Of a stretch of 64,000 nucleotides of DNA, positions 8,287 to 17,052 are shown piece by piece. Numbering within the stretch: position 1 is the stretch's first letter; every line of letters begins with the position of its first letter. A program made the translations under genes and the position numbers. Source of the stretch: Conexibacter arvalis. Its GTDB lineage: Bacteria > Actinomycetota > Thermoleophilia > Solirubrobacterales > Solirubrobacteraceae. Under the pieces are notes generated by a model, which was not told the DNA's origin, searched no databases, and was given only the letters and a program-made list of their open reading frames with translations. Location: assembly GCF_014199525.1 (NCBI RefSeq), contig NZ_JACHNU010000010.1, positions 56,722-120,721 of the forward strand, in the 5' to 3' direction.

Positions 8287-9061
8287 CGGAGAAGACGGCG
8301 CCGAGCGGATCGTTGAGGACGGCGATCCGGCCTGCCGCCGTGTCGAACGGCTCGACGGCGACCGCGCCGCCCAGCTCGACCGCACGCGCGGCCGCGGCGT
8401 CGGTCTCGTCGACGTTGAAGTAGACCATCCAGTGGGCGGGCAGCTCCGGCGGCCAGATCTCGCCGTCCATCGGCATCATGCCGCCGACCGCGGTCTCCGC
8501 GCCGGGCTCGTCGTCGCCGTCGAGGTGCCAGGTGAAGTAGCGGCCGCCGCCGGTCTCCAGCTCGACGGCCCGCCAGCCGAACAGCTCGCGGTAGAAGCGC
8601 AGCGAGCCGTCGGCGTCGCGCGTCGTCAGCTCGTTCCAGCAGAGCGTGCCGGGCTCGTTGACGATCCCCGCGCCGGCCTGCCGTCTCGCCTGCCACAGCG
8701 AGAAGACGGCGCCGCCGGGGTCCTGGACGACCGCCATCCGGCCGGCGTCGAAGACGTCGAACGGCGCGGCCAGCACCGTGCCGCCGGCCGCGCTCGCGCG
8801 CTCCGCCGCCGCGTCGGCGTCGTCGACCGCCACGTAGGTGTTCCATGCCGGCGGCCCCTCCTCCATCTGCGAGCCGACCGCCGCCACGTCGCGACCGCGC
8901 AGACGGCAGATGACGTACCGGCCCGGCGCGTCGGGCGGCATCACGTCCTCGCGCTCCCAGTCGAACAGCGCGCCGTAGAACTCGGCCGCGCGCTCCGGGT
9001 CGTCCGAGGCGTGGTCGACCCAGTTCGGCGTCCCGGGCTCGTAGCTGTCCCGCTCGCTCAT
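8264..9061 (-). CDS. Two-domain VOC (glyoxalase/bleomycin resistance) family protein
   Basis: A 265-residue protein built from two vicinal-oxygen-chelate domains. Domain 1 (about 8-125) begins GTPNWVDHASDDPERAAEFY and ends RMAVVQDPGGAVFSLWQ; domain 2 (about 135-262) begins GTLCWNELTTRDADGSLRFY and ends RIAVLNDPLGAVFSVI. Such tandem VOC proteins in actinobacteria are usually annotated as hydroxylase-like or glyoxalase-like. The metal ligands normally seen as His/Glu in each half are not obvious, so catalysis is uncertain. It stands alone on this strand. Confidence 0.88.
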   Translation of the reverse strand: MSERDSYEPGTPNWVDHASDDPERAAEFYGALFDWEREDVMPPDAPGRYVICRLRGRDVAAVGSQMEEGPPAWNTYVAVDDADAAAERASAAGGTVLAAPFDVFDAGRMAVVQDPGGAVFSLWQARRQAGAGIVNEPGTLCWNELTTRDADGSLRFYRELFGWRAVELETGGGRYFTWHLDGDDEPGAETAVGGMMPMDGEIWPPELPAHWMVYFNVDETDAAAARAVELGGAVAVEPFDTAAGRIAVLNDPLGAVFSVIAMPAG

Positions 9062-9154
9062 GCTCTCCCTCCTGGTCGGGCAGGTACAGCGCACACTATT
9101 CCTGTGCGGGCCGGCATGCCACAGCGAACGGGATGCTCCGACCCGCCGAGCCGT

Positions 9155-10195
9155 TCACGGCGTGATCACCGCGCGCCCGACCAGTCTGCCGGCGCGCATC
9201 TTCTCGTAGGCGGTCATCACGTCGTCGAGCGCGAACCGCTCGACGTCGGCCCTGAGGCGGCCGGCGGCGGCGAGCGCGAGCACCTCGCGCAGCTCGACGG
9301 CGCTGCCCCAGTACGGTCCGGCGATCGTCGCGTCGTAGGGCAGGAGGCCGAAGCCGACCGGGACCGCGCCGCCGCCGATCCCCACGACCGCGATGTGGCC
9401 GCCGCTGCGGACGACCGCGCCGGCCAGCTCGACGGTCGGCTGCGCGCCGACGAGGTCGACGACCAGCTCGGCGCCGACCCCGCGCGTCAGCTCGCGGATC
9501 GCGGGCGCCGCCTCGTCGTTGGACAGCACCGCCGCGTCGGCGCCGAGCTGCTTCGCGTGCGTCAGCTTCTCCTCGGTGGTGTCGACCGCGACGATCCGCG
9601 CCGGGCTCAGCTCGCGCAGGATCTGCACCGCCATGTGGCCGAGCCCGCCGACGCCGATCGCGACGGCGGTCGAGCCGGGGACGAGCAGCGGCAGCGCCGC
9701 CTTGATCGCGTGGTAGGGGGTCAGCCCGGCGTCGGTCAGCGGCGCCGCCGCCACCGGGTCGAGGTCGCCGAGCGGCACGAGCAGCCGCTGGTCGGGGACC
9801 AGCTCGTAGTCGGCCATGCCGCCGTCGAAGCCGAGGCCGCCGCCCAGCCCGCCGAGCTCGCCGGTCCGCTCGCAGAGGTTCTCGGCCGACAGCCGGCAGG
9901 GGCGGCAGCGGCCGCAGCCCCACGGCCCGTAGACCGCGACCGGATCGCCCTCCGACCAGCCGCTGACGCCGGCGCCGAGCGCCGCGATCGTCCCGGTGTT
10001 CTCGTGGCCGAGCGTGAACGGCGGCGCGATCGCCGGCGGCGCCTCCTCCGCGGTCCAGTCCATCAGGTGGATGTCGGAGTGGCAGGCGCCGGCGCCCGCG
10101 ATCCTCACCAGCACCTGCCCCGGGCCGGGCTCCGGGGTCGGCACCTCGGTCAGCTCCGGCGGCGTGCCCCAGCCGGTCAGTCGCAGCGCTCGCAT
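9155..10195 (-). CDS. Zinc-dependent alcohol dehydrogenase, medium-chain family
   Basis: A 346-residue NAD(P)-dependent dehydrogenase. The catalytic zinc site is visible as CHSDIHL (residues ~38-44) and GHENTGTI; the structural zinc site has the cysteine set CGRCRPCRLSAENLC (about 93-107). The Rossmann motif is IGVGGLGHMAVQI near residue 180. It should oxidise a primary or secondary alcohol or reduce an aldehyde; the substrate is not determinable. The start at ATG 10195 fits the family N-terminus (MRALRLTGWG). There is no partner gene close by. Confidence 0.92.
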   Translation of the reverse strand: MRALRLTGWGTPPELTEVPTPEPGPGQVLVRIAGAGACHSDIHLMDWTAEEAPPAIAPPFTLGHENTGTIAALGAGVSGWSEGDPVAVYGPWGCGRCRPCRLSAENLCERTGELGGLGGGLGFDGGMADYELVPDQRLLVPLGDLDPVAAAPLTDAGLTPYHAIKAALPLLVPGSTAVAIGVGGLGHMAVQILRELSPARIVAVDTTEEKLTHAKQLGADAAVLSNDEAAPAIRELTRGVGAELVVDLVGAQPTVELAGAVVRSGGHIAVVGIGGGAVPVGFGLLPYDATIAGPYWGSAVELREVLALAAAGRLRADVERFALDDVMTAYEKMRAGRLVGRAVITP

Positions 10196-10277
10196 GCCCG
10201 AGGAGCTTCCCGGCCCGCGCGCGGTGAAACGCGCCCGCGCGACGCGCCGCCGCCCGCGGCCCCGGGGCGGCGCCCGC

Positions 10278-10880
10278 TCAGCGCATGCCGGTGGAGAAGC
10301 GGGCGTTGGGCTCGGCGCCGGCGAATCTGATCCCGCGCGGGTACGGCTGCTCGACGTCGACGACGGCGCAGTACGCTCTGTCGGCATCGGTCGGGCGCGG
10401 CACGCAGACGCGGTAGAGGCTGCCGTCGATGATCGGGAAGACGTCGGCCAGCTCGACGTGGCGGCGGAACTCGGCCGGCGCGTCCGCGCGCGCGCCGATC
10501 CACGCCTTGCCGCGGGCGAGCGCCTCCGCCATCGCCTCGTGGTTGCGCGCGAGCGTGTCCTGGTGGCGCAGGCCGGCGAGCAGGAGGCCGGCCGCGAGCG
10601 CCAGCACGAGCACGACGCCGGCGCGGTCGCGCGCGAGGAAGAACGGCAGCGACGGGCGCGCGGCGCGGAGGGCGAGGCCGGCGATCGGCGCCAGCGCGGC
10701 GACGACGAGCAGGTTGAAGAAGCCGGCGAGCAGCAGCGCGCCGACGAGGTCCGGCCCCTCGCCGGAGATCGGCAGCCGCCACAGCAGCACGCCCTCGGCG
10801 ACGACGAGCACCGCCAGCAGCGGCGCCAGCGGCGCGCCGCGCAGGCGCCAGCGCAGGCGGGAGGGCCACACGCGCTCCAT
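10278..10880 (-). CDS. Membrane protein of unknown function
   Basis: A 200-residue protein with three predicted helices in the first 110 residues (APLAPLLAVLVVAEGVLLW, LVGALLLAGFFNLLVVAALAP, AGVVLVLALAAGLLLAG) and a soluble C-terminal domain containing a repeated-aromatic region and two cysteines (RVCVPRP and AYCAVVD) that could form a disulfide. The C-terminal part is likely outside. I know no matching family. It stands between the dehydrogenase and the carbonic anhydrase on the same strand with about 80-base gaps. Confidence 0.65.
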   Translation of the reverse strand: MERVWPSRLRWRLRGAPLAPLLAVLVVAEGVLLWRLPISGEGPDLVGALLLAGFFNLLVVAALAPIAGLALRAARPSLPFFLARDRAGVVLVLALAAGLLLAGLRHQDTLARNHEAMAEALARGKAWIGARADAPAEFRRHVELADVFPIIDGSLYRVCVPRPTDADRAYCAVVDVEQPYPRGIRFAGAEPNARFSTGMR

Positions 10881-10960
10881 GCCTCCAGGGTACGCCGGTG
10901 CGCGCCCGGCGCCCCCGGTGCGGGCGATGCGGCCGGTGCGGCGCCGACGGCGCCGCCCGG

Positions 10961-11581
10961 TCAGTCGGCGAGCGGCACGAAGCGGTCCTGGTCGACGTCG
11001 TAGACCTGCACCTCGCCGGTCTTGATGTCGTAGACCCAGCCGTGGATCGAGAAGTCGGGCTCGGGGAGGCGGCTGGCGATGAACGGCAGCCTGCGCAGGT
11101 GCTGCAACTGGACCAGCACGTGCTCGCCGACCGCGACCCGCATCAGCGCCTCGCCCTCGAGGTGGCTGTAGCGCTCGCGCACGATCTGACCGGTCTCCTG
11201 CGAGCTGAGCAGCCACTTCTCGAGCGTCGGCAGGCCGGCGATCGTCTCCGGGTGGAGGATCGCGTCGACCGCGCCGCAGTGGGTGTGACCGCAGACGACG
11301 ATGTCGCGCACCCCGAGCACCTCGACGGCGAACTCGAGCGAGGCCGCCTCGCCGGGGCTGTCGTTGCCGCCGACCGGGACGATGTTGCCGGCGTTGCGGA
11401 CGAGGAAGATGTCGCCGGGCGCAGCCTGCGTGAACATCTCCGGCAGGACCCGCGAATCGGAGCAGCTGACGAGCGCGATCTGCGGTCTCTGGCCCTCCAC
11501 GGCCAGTCGCTCCATCAGTCCTCTTCGGCTCTTGAGGCCGTCGCGTTTGAAGTCGTGGATGCCGCGCAGAAGGTCTCTCAT
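10961..11581 (-). CDS. Beta-class carbonic anhydrase
   Basis: A 206-residue zinc enzyme converting CO2 to bicarbonate. The zinc ligands are visible as Cys40 (in SCSDSR, with the Asp42-Arg44 catalytic dyad) and the His99-x2-Cys102 motif (CGHTHCGA). The NAGN motif (residues 63-66) is also typical. The length fits the family. ATG 11581 is the first start giving the normal N-terminus (DLLRGIHDF); there is no strong ribosome site. The C-terminal ~40 residues (HGWVYDIKTGEVQVYD) match the usual ending. It could supply bicarbonate for carboxylases. Confidence 0.93.
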   Translation of the reverse strand: MRDLLRGIHDFKRDGLKSRRGLMERLAVEGQRPQIALVSCSDSRVLPEMFTQAAPGDIFLVRNAGNIVPVGGNDSPGEAASLEFAVEVLGVRDIVVCGHTHCGAVDAILHPETIAGLPTLEKWLLSSQETGQIVRERYSHLEGEALMRVAVGEHVLVQLQHLRRLPFIASRLPEPDFSIHGWVYDIKTGEVQVYDVDQDRFVPLAD

Positions 11582-11802
11582 CAACGACTGATCGTATGCG
11601 CTCGACCGTCGAAACAGACCCGGTCCGAAGCGTGACCTTCCGACGAAATGGGACTCACCCATCCCTTCGGGGGGTCCGACGAGGAGTAGCCTGCAAAGCG
11701 ATGTGTCCCCTGTGGTCGTGCTCGGTCGGAGATCCCGGGAGAGCACGCGGGGAGCCGGACGGAGACCCCGCTTCCGGTTCACGAACGAAAGGGTGAGGCA
11801 GG

Positions 11803-12873
11803 ATGGCGACGACTGTTCGACCGACGGCGGCGGCCGACGGGGTCCCTGACGTACCGGGCCACCTGACCCGCGCGGACCGCACCGAGCTGCTGCGGGCGAT
11901 GCTCTCGATGCGCCTGATCGAGGAGCGCGCGATGAGCCTCTACCGCCAGGGCAGGGTGCCCGGCTCCTTCTACGACGGCTTCGGCCAGGAGGCCGTCTCG
12001 GCCGGCGCGGCCTTCGCGATGGCGGCCGAGGACCGGCTCTGCATCCTCCACCGCGACCTCGCGGCGCATGTCGTGCGCGGCGTCGAGCCGGCGCGGATCC
12101 TCGCCCAGTACATGGGGCGCGCGACCGGCGTCACGCGCGGACGCGACGGCAACGTCCACTTCGGCGACAAGGACAGGGGCTGCGTCGGGATGGTCTCGAT
12201 GCTGCCCGACATGATGCTCGTCGCGACCGGCATGGCGATGGCGTTCAAGCTGCGCGGCGAGGCGCGCGCGGCGCTGACCTTCTTCGGCGACGGCTCGACC
12301 TCGCGCGGCGACTTCCACGAGGCGCTCAACTGGGCCGCCGTGCAGCGGCTGCCGGTGATCTTCGTGCTCGAGAACAACCAGTACGCCTACTCGACGCCGA
12401 CGGCGCTGCAGTACGCCGTCCCGCCGATCGAGCGCGCCGGCGCCTACGGGATGCCGGGCGAGACGGTCGACGGCAACGACGTCGAGGCGATGTTCGAGGC
12501 GGTGCGGGTCGCGCGCGAGCGCGCCGTCGCCGGCGGCGGCCCGACGCTGATCGAGGCGCAGACGATGCGGATGCACGGCCACGCCGCGCACGACGACATG
12601 CGCTACGTGCCGGCCGAGCAGCTCGCCGCGTGGCGCGAGCGCGACCCGATCGACCTGCAGGAGCGCCGCCTGAAGGCACTCGAGGAGCCGGTCGACGTCG
12701 CCGCGCTGCGGGCCGAGGTGCAGGCCGAGGTCGACGCCGCGACCGAGACGGCGCTCGCCGCGCCGATGCCCGACCCGGCCACCGCGCGCGACGGCGTCTT
12801 CGCCGAGGAGGCGGTCCCGCTCGGCGACGGCCGCGCCCCGTGGAGCGGCTTCGCGCGGGAGGCGGCGAGATGA
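11803..12873 (+). CDS. pdhA: 2-oxoacid dehydrogenase E1 alpha subunit (pyruvate/acetoin type)
   Basis: A 356-residue thiamine-diphosphate subunit. The ThDP-binding motif starts GDGSTSRGDFHEA at residue 162 and ends ENN near 192; the phosphorylation-loop region YSTPT follows. The substrate could be pyruvate, acetoin or a branched-chain 2-oxoacid: the short N-terminus and DGFGQEAVS look like pyruvate or acetoin E1. It opens a five-gene operon with a GAAAGGGTGAGGCAGG ribosome site; the next ATG overlaps its stop. The 221-base upstream gap must hold the operon promoter. Confidence 0.88.
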   Translation: MATTVRPTAAADGVPDVPGHLTRADRTELLRAMLSMRLIEERAMSLYRQGRVPGSFYDGFGQEAVSAGAAFAMAAEDRLCILHRDLAAHVVRGVEPARILAQYMGRATGVTRGRDGNVHFGDKDRGCVGMVSMLPDMMLVATGMAMAFKLRGEARAALTFFGDGSTSRGDFHEALNWAAVQRLPVIFVLENNQYAYSTPTALQYAVPPIERAGAYGMPGETVDGNDVEAMFEAVRVARERAVAGGGPTLIEAQTMRMHGHAAHDDMRYVPAEQLAAWRERDPIDLQERRLKALEEPVDVAALRAEVQAEVDAATETALAAPMPDPATARDGVFAEEAVPLGDGRAPWSGFAREAAR

Positions 12874-13907
12874 GCGGCACGACGCAGACTCCCGCGACGA
12901 CCGGGCGGGCGGGCGGCGGAGCGGAGCGCGCGACGCGCAGAACGATGACCTACCTGCAGGCGATCTCCGACGGCCTGCGCGAGGAGATGCGCGCCGACGA
13001 GCGCGTCTTCGTGATGGGCGAGGACGTCGGCGTCTTCGGCGGCGCCTTCAAGGTCACCGACGGCTTCGTCGACGAGTTCGGCACCGACCGCGTGATGGAC
13101 ACGCCGCTGGCCGAGTCGGGGATCGTCGGGACGGCCGTCGGCGCCGCCGTCGTCGGGATGCGGCCGGTCTGCGAGATGCAGTTCGCCGACTTCATCGCGT
13201 GCGGCTTCGACCAGCTCGTCAACGTCGCCGGCAAGATGCACTACCGCCAGGGGCTGGCCGTCCCGATCACCGTGCGGCTGCCGAGCGGCGGCGGCTTCTC
13301 CGGCGGCCCGTTCCACTCGCAGAACCCGGAGGCGTGGTTCATGCACGCGCCCGGCCTGAAGGTCGTCGCCCCCTCGACGCCGGAGGACGCGAAGGGGATG
13401 CTGATCAAGGGGATCCGCGACCCCAACCCGGTCGTCTACCTCGAGCACAAGCACCTCTACCGGCGCGTCAAGGGGGAGGTCCCGACGGGGACCTACGAGA
13501 CCGACTTCAGCGCCCGGATCGCGCGCGAGGGTGACGACCTCGTCGTGATCGCCTACGGCGCGATGGTCCACACGGCGCTGGAGGCGACCGCTCCGGAGGC
13601 GCTCGACGGCGCCTCGGTCGAGGTGCTCGACCTGCGCTCGCTCGTGCCGCTCGACGAGGAGGCGATCCTCGCGAGCGTGCGCAAGTGCTCGAAGGTCGTC
13701 GTGCTCGACGAGGCGAACGCGACCTGCGCCGCCGGCGCCCAGGTCGCCTCGCTGATCGCCGAGCGCGCCTTCGAGGACCTCGACGGCCCGATCGTCCGCG
13801 TCGCGACCCCGGACGTGCCGATCCCCTTCTCGCCGCCGCTCGAGCAGGCGGTGCTGCCCGGCGTCGAGCGCGTGAAGGAGGCGTGCCGTGACCTCCTCGC
13901 GTACTGA
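12870..13907 (+). CDS. pdhB: 2-oxoacid dehydrogenase E1 beta subunit (pyruvate/acetoin type)
   Basis: A 345-residue partner of the preceding gene, sharing an ATGA overlap that implies translational coupling and equal synthesis. Family features include MTYLQAISDGLREEM, the acidic cofactor-activating VFVMGEDVGVFGGAFKVT, PLAESGIVGTAVGAA, and the C-terminal transketolase domain (VEVLDLRSLVPLDEEAILAS). About 25 N-terminal residues before MTYLQ are poorly conserved Thr/Gly/Ala, so translation might really begin there. Together with E1 alpha it decarboxylates the 2-oxoacid and acylates the E2 lipoyl group. Confidence 0.9.
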   Translation: MSGTTQTPATTGRAGGGAERATRRTMTYLQAISDGLREEMRADERVFVMGEDVGVFGGAFKVTDGFVDEFGTDRVMDTPLAESGIVGTAVGAAVVGMRPVCEMQFADFIACGFDQLVNVAGKMHYRQGLAVPITVRLPSGGGFSGGPFHSQNPEAWFMHAPGLKVVAPSTPEDAKGMLIKGIRDPNPVVYLEHKHLYRRVKGEVPTGTYETDFSARIAREGDDLVVIAYGAMVHTALEATAPEALDGASVEVLDLRSLVPLDEEAILASVRKCSKVVVLDEANATCAAGAQVASLIAERAFEDLDGPIVRVATPDVPIPFSPPLEQAVLPGVERVKEACRDLLAY

Positions 13908-15222
13908 CGGCGGCGCGGCCGGCGCGGCCGGCGCGACGCTCGCCGACGTGACGATGCCGCAGATGGGCGTCTCGGTCGCCGAGGGGACGGTCGTCGAGTG
14001 GAAGGTCGCCGTCGGCGACCCGGTCCTCGCCGACGAGCCGATCTGCGACATCTCCTCCGACAAGATCGACAGCGAGGTGCCGGCGCCGGTCAGCGGCGTG
14101 CTCGCCGAGGTGCTGGTCGAGGCCGGCGAGACGGTCGCGGTCGGGACGGTGCTGGCGCGGATCGGCGGCGGCGCCGAGGCCGGCGCGGGCGCGGAGCCGT
14201 CGGCCGGCGCCGAGTCGGCCGCCGCGGCGCCCCCGGCCGAGATTGGCGGAAGCGGCCGCGGCGACGGCGCCAGCCGCGCCCCGCACGTCTCGCCGGTCGT
14301 CGCGCGGATCGCCGCCGAGCACCACGTCGACCTCTCGCAGGTCGTCGGCACGGGCCGCCATGGGCGCGTGAGAAAGCAGGACGTCCTGGCCTACATCGAG
14401 CGCGGCGGCGCGGCGGCGCAGGCGCCGGCCGAGGAGCCGCCGCTGCACATCGAGTCGCCGTACATACCCGAGCCGACGCCAGCCCCCGAGCCGGCCCCGG
14501 CCGCCGCCCCGGTCCCAGCCGCCGAGGCCGCGCCCGCCGCCGGCGGCACGCTGTCGCGGATGCGCCGCCAGATCGGCGAGCACATGAAGCGCTCGCTGGA
14601 GACGGCCGCCACCTGCACGACCTGGATGGAGGTCGACATGGGCCGCGTCGAGGCGGCCCGCCGGCAGGCGCGCGTCGGCGACCTCGTCGGGATCACGGCG
14701 CTGCCGATCGTCGCGCGCGCGACCGTCGAGGCGCTGAGGGAGCTGCCGGCGCTCAACGCGACGCTCGACGGCGACCGCTACGAGCAGCACGCGGCCGTCC
14801 ACCTCGGGATCGCCGTCAGCCTCGGCGACGAGGGCGGCCTGATCGTGCCGGTGATCCGCGACGCGCAGGAGCTGTCGGTCGAGGGCCTCGCCCGCCGCAT
14901 CAAGGAGCTGGCCCGCCGGGCCCGCGCCGGCGAGCTGACGCCGGACGAGGTCCGCGGCGCCACCTTCACGATCACCAACCCCGGCCAGTACGGGGCGATC
15001 ATGGCGACGCCGGTGATCAACCAGCCGCAGGTCGCGATCCTCGACCTCGAGGCGATCGTCAAGCGTCCTATCGTTGTCAGCGACGACGAAGGGAACGACA
15101 TGATCGCGATCCGCCCGCAGACGATCCTCGGCCTCTCCTGGGACCACCGCGCGCTCGACGGCGCGCTCGCCGCCCGCTTCCTCGGCTCGATCCGCCGCCG
15201 GCTCGAGCGGTGGGAGGCATGA
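13888..15222 (+). CDS. pdhC: Dihydrolipoamide acyltransferase E2 with a single lipoyl domain
   Basis: A 444-residue protein starting at GTG 13888 inside the E1 beta 3' end (20-base overlap). Domains in order: one lipoyl domain (residues ~18-95, acceptor Lys59 in SDKIDSEV), an Ala/Pro/Glu linker, a peripheral-subunit binding domain (~134-170, SPVVARIAAEHHVDLSQVVG), a second Pro/Ala linker, and the catalytic acyltransferase domain (~205-444) with the HRALDG active site at His420-Asp424. It transfers the acyl group to CoA in the cytoplasm and forms the complex core. Lys59 must be lipoylated by the enzymes encoded next. Confidence 0.92.
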   Translation: MTSSRTDGGAAGAAGATLADVTMPQMGVSVAEGTVVEWKVAVGDPVLADEPICDISSDKIDSEVPAPVSGVLAEVLVEAGETVAVGTVLARIGGGAEAGAGAEPSAGAESAAAAPPAEIGGSGRGDGASRAPHVSPVVARIAAEHHVDLSQVVGTGRHGRVRKQDVLAYIERGGAAAQAPAEEPPLHIESPYIPEPTPAPEPAPAAAPVPAAEAAPAAGGTLSRMRRQIGEHMKRSLETAATCTTWMEVDMGRVEAARRQARVGDLVGITALPIVARATVEALRELPALNATLDGDRYEQHAAVHLGIAVSLGDEGGLIVPVIRDAQELSVEGLARRIKELARRARAGELTPDEVRGATFTITNPGQYGAIMATPVINQPQVAILDLEAIVKRPIVVSDDEGNDMIAIRPQTILGLSWDHRALDGALAARFLGSIRRRLERWEA

Positions 15223-16028
15223 GCGAGCTCGCGCCCGTCGCCGGCGACGAGCTGTGGGTCGCGCGGCTCGGGGTCGTCCCCTACCGCGAGGCGCTCGCGC
15301 TGCAGGAGGCGGTGCGGGCGCGGCGGCAGGCCGGCGAGATCCCCGACGTGCTGCTGCTGCTCGAGCATCCGCCGGTCTACACGCGCGGCCGCCGCTCCAG
15401 AGAGGGCGAGCTGCCGTTCGCGCCCGACTGGTACGAGCGGCAGGGGATCGACGTCGTCACGGTGCGCCGCGGCGGGCTGCTGACCTACCACGGACCCGGG
15501 CAGCTCGTCGGCTACCCGATCATGCGGATCGGCGAGGTGCTCGCCTACGTGCGCACGCTGGAGCAGTCGCTCGTCGCGGCGCTCGCCGACACCGGGATCG
15601 CCGCCCACGCGCGCCCCGACGACGGCCCCGGCTACCTCGGCGTCTGGGTCGACGGCGAGCGCAAGCTCGCCTCGGTCGGCGTCCACGTCGCCCAGCACGT
15701 CACCACCCACGGCTTCGCCGCCAACGTCGACAACGACATGCGCCCGTGGGAGTGGGTCGTCGCCTGCGGCCTGCCGGGCGTGCGGATGACCTCGATCGCC
15801 GACGAGCTCGGCGAGACGGCGCTGACGCGCCCGCCGGCCAGCGAACCGTTCGCCGCCGAGCGCCCGTCCTCGCCGCGGCTGGCGCGCTTCTCCGACGACG
15901 TCGTGCGCCGCTTCTGCGAGGCGTTCGGCAAGCGGCCGGTCGAGGTCGGGCGCGAGGCGCTCGGCGTCGACCCGCTCGACCGCACCCCGGTCGTCGCGGC
16001 CGGGCCGATATCGTCAGGAGAGTCATGA
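15219..16028 (+). CDS. lipB: Octanoyl-[ACP]:protein N-octanoyltransferase LipB
   Basis: A 269-residue protein that moves octanoate from ACP to the E2 lysine, the first step of lipoate assembly. The conserved RRGGLLTYHGPGQLVGYP block, catalytic Lys149 (GERKLASVGV) and catalytic Cys183 (VACGLPGVRMTS) are all present. The C-terminal ~45 residues after the core are longer than in E. coli. Its ATG overlaps the E2 stop (ATGA) and its own stop overlaps lipA, so substrate protein and modifying enzymes are made from one message. Confidence 0.95.
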   Translation: MSELAPVAGDELWVARLGVVPYREALALQEAVRARRQAGEIPDVLLLLEHPPVYTRGRRSREGELPFAPDWYERQGIDVVTVRRGGLLTYHGPGQLVGYPIMRIGEVLAYVRTLEQSLVAALADTGIAAHARPDDGPGYLGVWVDGERKLASVGVHVAQHVTTHGFAANVDNDMRPWEWVVACGLPGVRMTSIADELGETALTRPPASEPFAAERPSSPRLARFSDDVVRRFCEAFGKRPVEVGREALGVDPLDRTPVVAAGPISSGES

Positions 16029-17011
16029 GCGTCACCGAACCGCGCAAGCACCAGACCCGCTCCCGCGCGAACCCGGGCGGGATGGACGTCCTGAAGGTGC
16101 TCGGCCCCGACGTGCGGCCGTTCCGCGAACGCAAGCCCTCGTGGTTCAAGGTGCCGGCCCCCGGCGGGCCGAAGTACCGCGAGCTGACGAGAATGATCAG
16201 ACAGGAGAACCTCAACACCGTCTGCGTCGAGGCCGCCTGTCCCAACGTCGGCGAGTGCTGGGAGCGCGGCACCGCGACGTTCATGATCCTTGGCGACACC
16301 TGCACCCGCCGCTGCGGCTTCTGCAACGTCAACACCGGCAAGCCGACCTGGAACGACCCGCTCGAGCCCGCGCGCGTCGCCCGCTCGGTCGCGAAGATGG
16401 GCCTGCGCCACGCGGTCATCACCTCCGTCGACCGCGACGACCTGCCCGACTACGGCGCCTCCGCCTTCGTCGGCGTGATCCGCTCGATCCGGATGCAGGC
16501 GCCCAGCTGCAAGGTCGAGGTGCTGACACCCGACTTCCGCGGCCAGGAGATGCCGCTGGCGAAGGTGATCGCCGAGCGGCCCGACGTCTTCAACCACAAC
16601 TGCGAGGTCGTCCCGCGCCTCTACCCCGTCGCCCGCCGCGGCTCGGAGTTCCTGCGCTCGGCGCGCGTGCTGAGGAACGCGAAGCTGATGGGCGGCGACG
16701 AGGTCACGACGAAGTCCGGCCTGATGGTCGGCCTCGGCGAGACGATGGAGGAGATGGTCGAGACCTTCAAGATCCTCCGCGAGCACCTCGTCCAGGTCCT
16801 CACCGTCGGCCAGTACCTGCGCCCGACCGAGCGCCACCTGCCGGTCGTCCGCTACTGGCACCCCGACGAGTTCAAGGAGCTGGAGGCAGCCGCCTACGAG
16901 CTCGGCTTCGACCACATCGCCGCCGGCCCGCTCGTGCGCTCCTCGTACCACGCCGACCAGCACGTGCCGCAGGAGCAGCCCGGCGTCGGGCCGCTCGCCG
17001 CCTCCGCCTGA
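16025..17011 (+). CDS. lipA: Lipoyl synthase LipA (radical SAM)
   Basis: A 328-residue radical SAM enzyme that inserts two sulfurs into the octanoyl group on E2. Both iron-sulfur clusters are visible: the auxiliary cluster Cys67, Cys72, Cys78 (CVEAACPNVGEC) and the SAM cluster Cys93, Cys97, Cys100 (CTRRCGFC). The HNCEVVPRL and LMVGLGET motifs are also typical. It ends the 2-oxoacid dehydrogenase/lipoylation operon, beginning in an ATGA overlap with lipB. The next gene starts 41 bases further on. Confidence 0.96.
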   Translation: MSVTEPRKHQTRSRANPGGMDVLKVLGPDVRPFRERKPSWFKVPAPGGPKYRELTRMIRQENLNTVCVEAACPNVGECWERGTATFMILGDTCTRRCGFCNVNTGKPTWNDPLEPARVARSVAKMGLRHAVITSVDRDDLPDYGASAFVGVIRSIRMQAPSCKVEVLTPDFRGQEMPLAKVIAERPDVFNHNCEVVPRLYPVARRGSEFLRSARVLRNAKLMGGDEVTTKSGLMVGLGETMEEMVETFKILREHLVQVLTVGQYLRPTERHLPVVRYWHPDEFKELEAAAYELGFDHIAAGPLVRSSYHADQHVPQEQPGVGPLAASA

Positions 17012-17052
17012 TCGCTCCGGCAGGCGCGCCGCCCTGCCAAGCTCCCGGTCGC

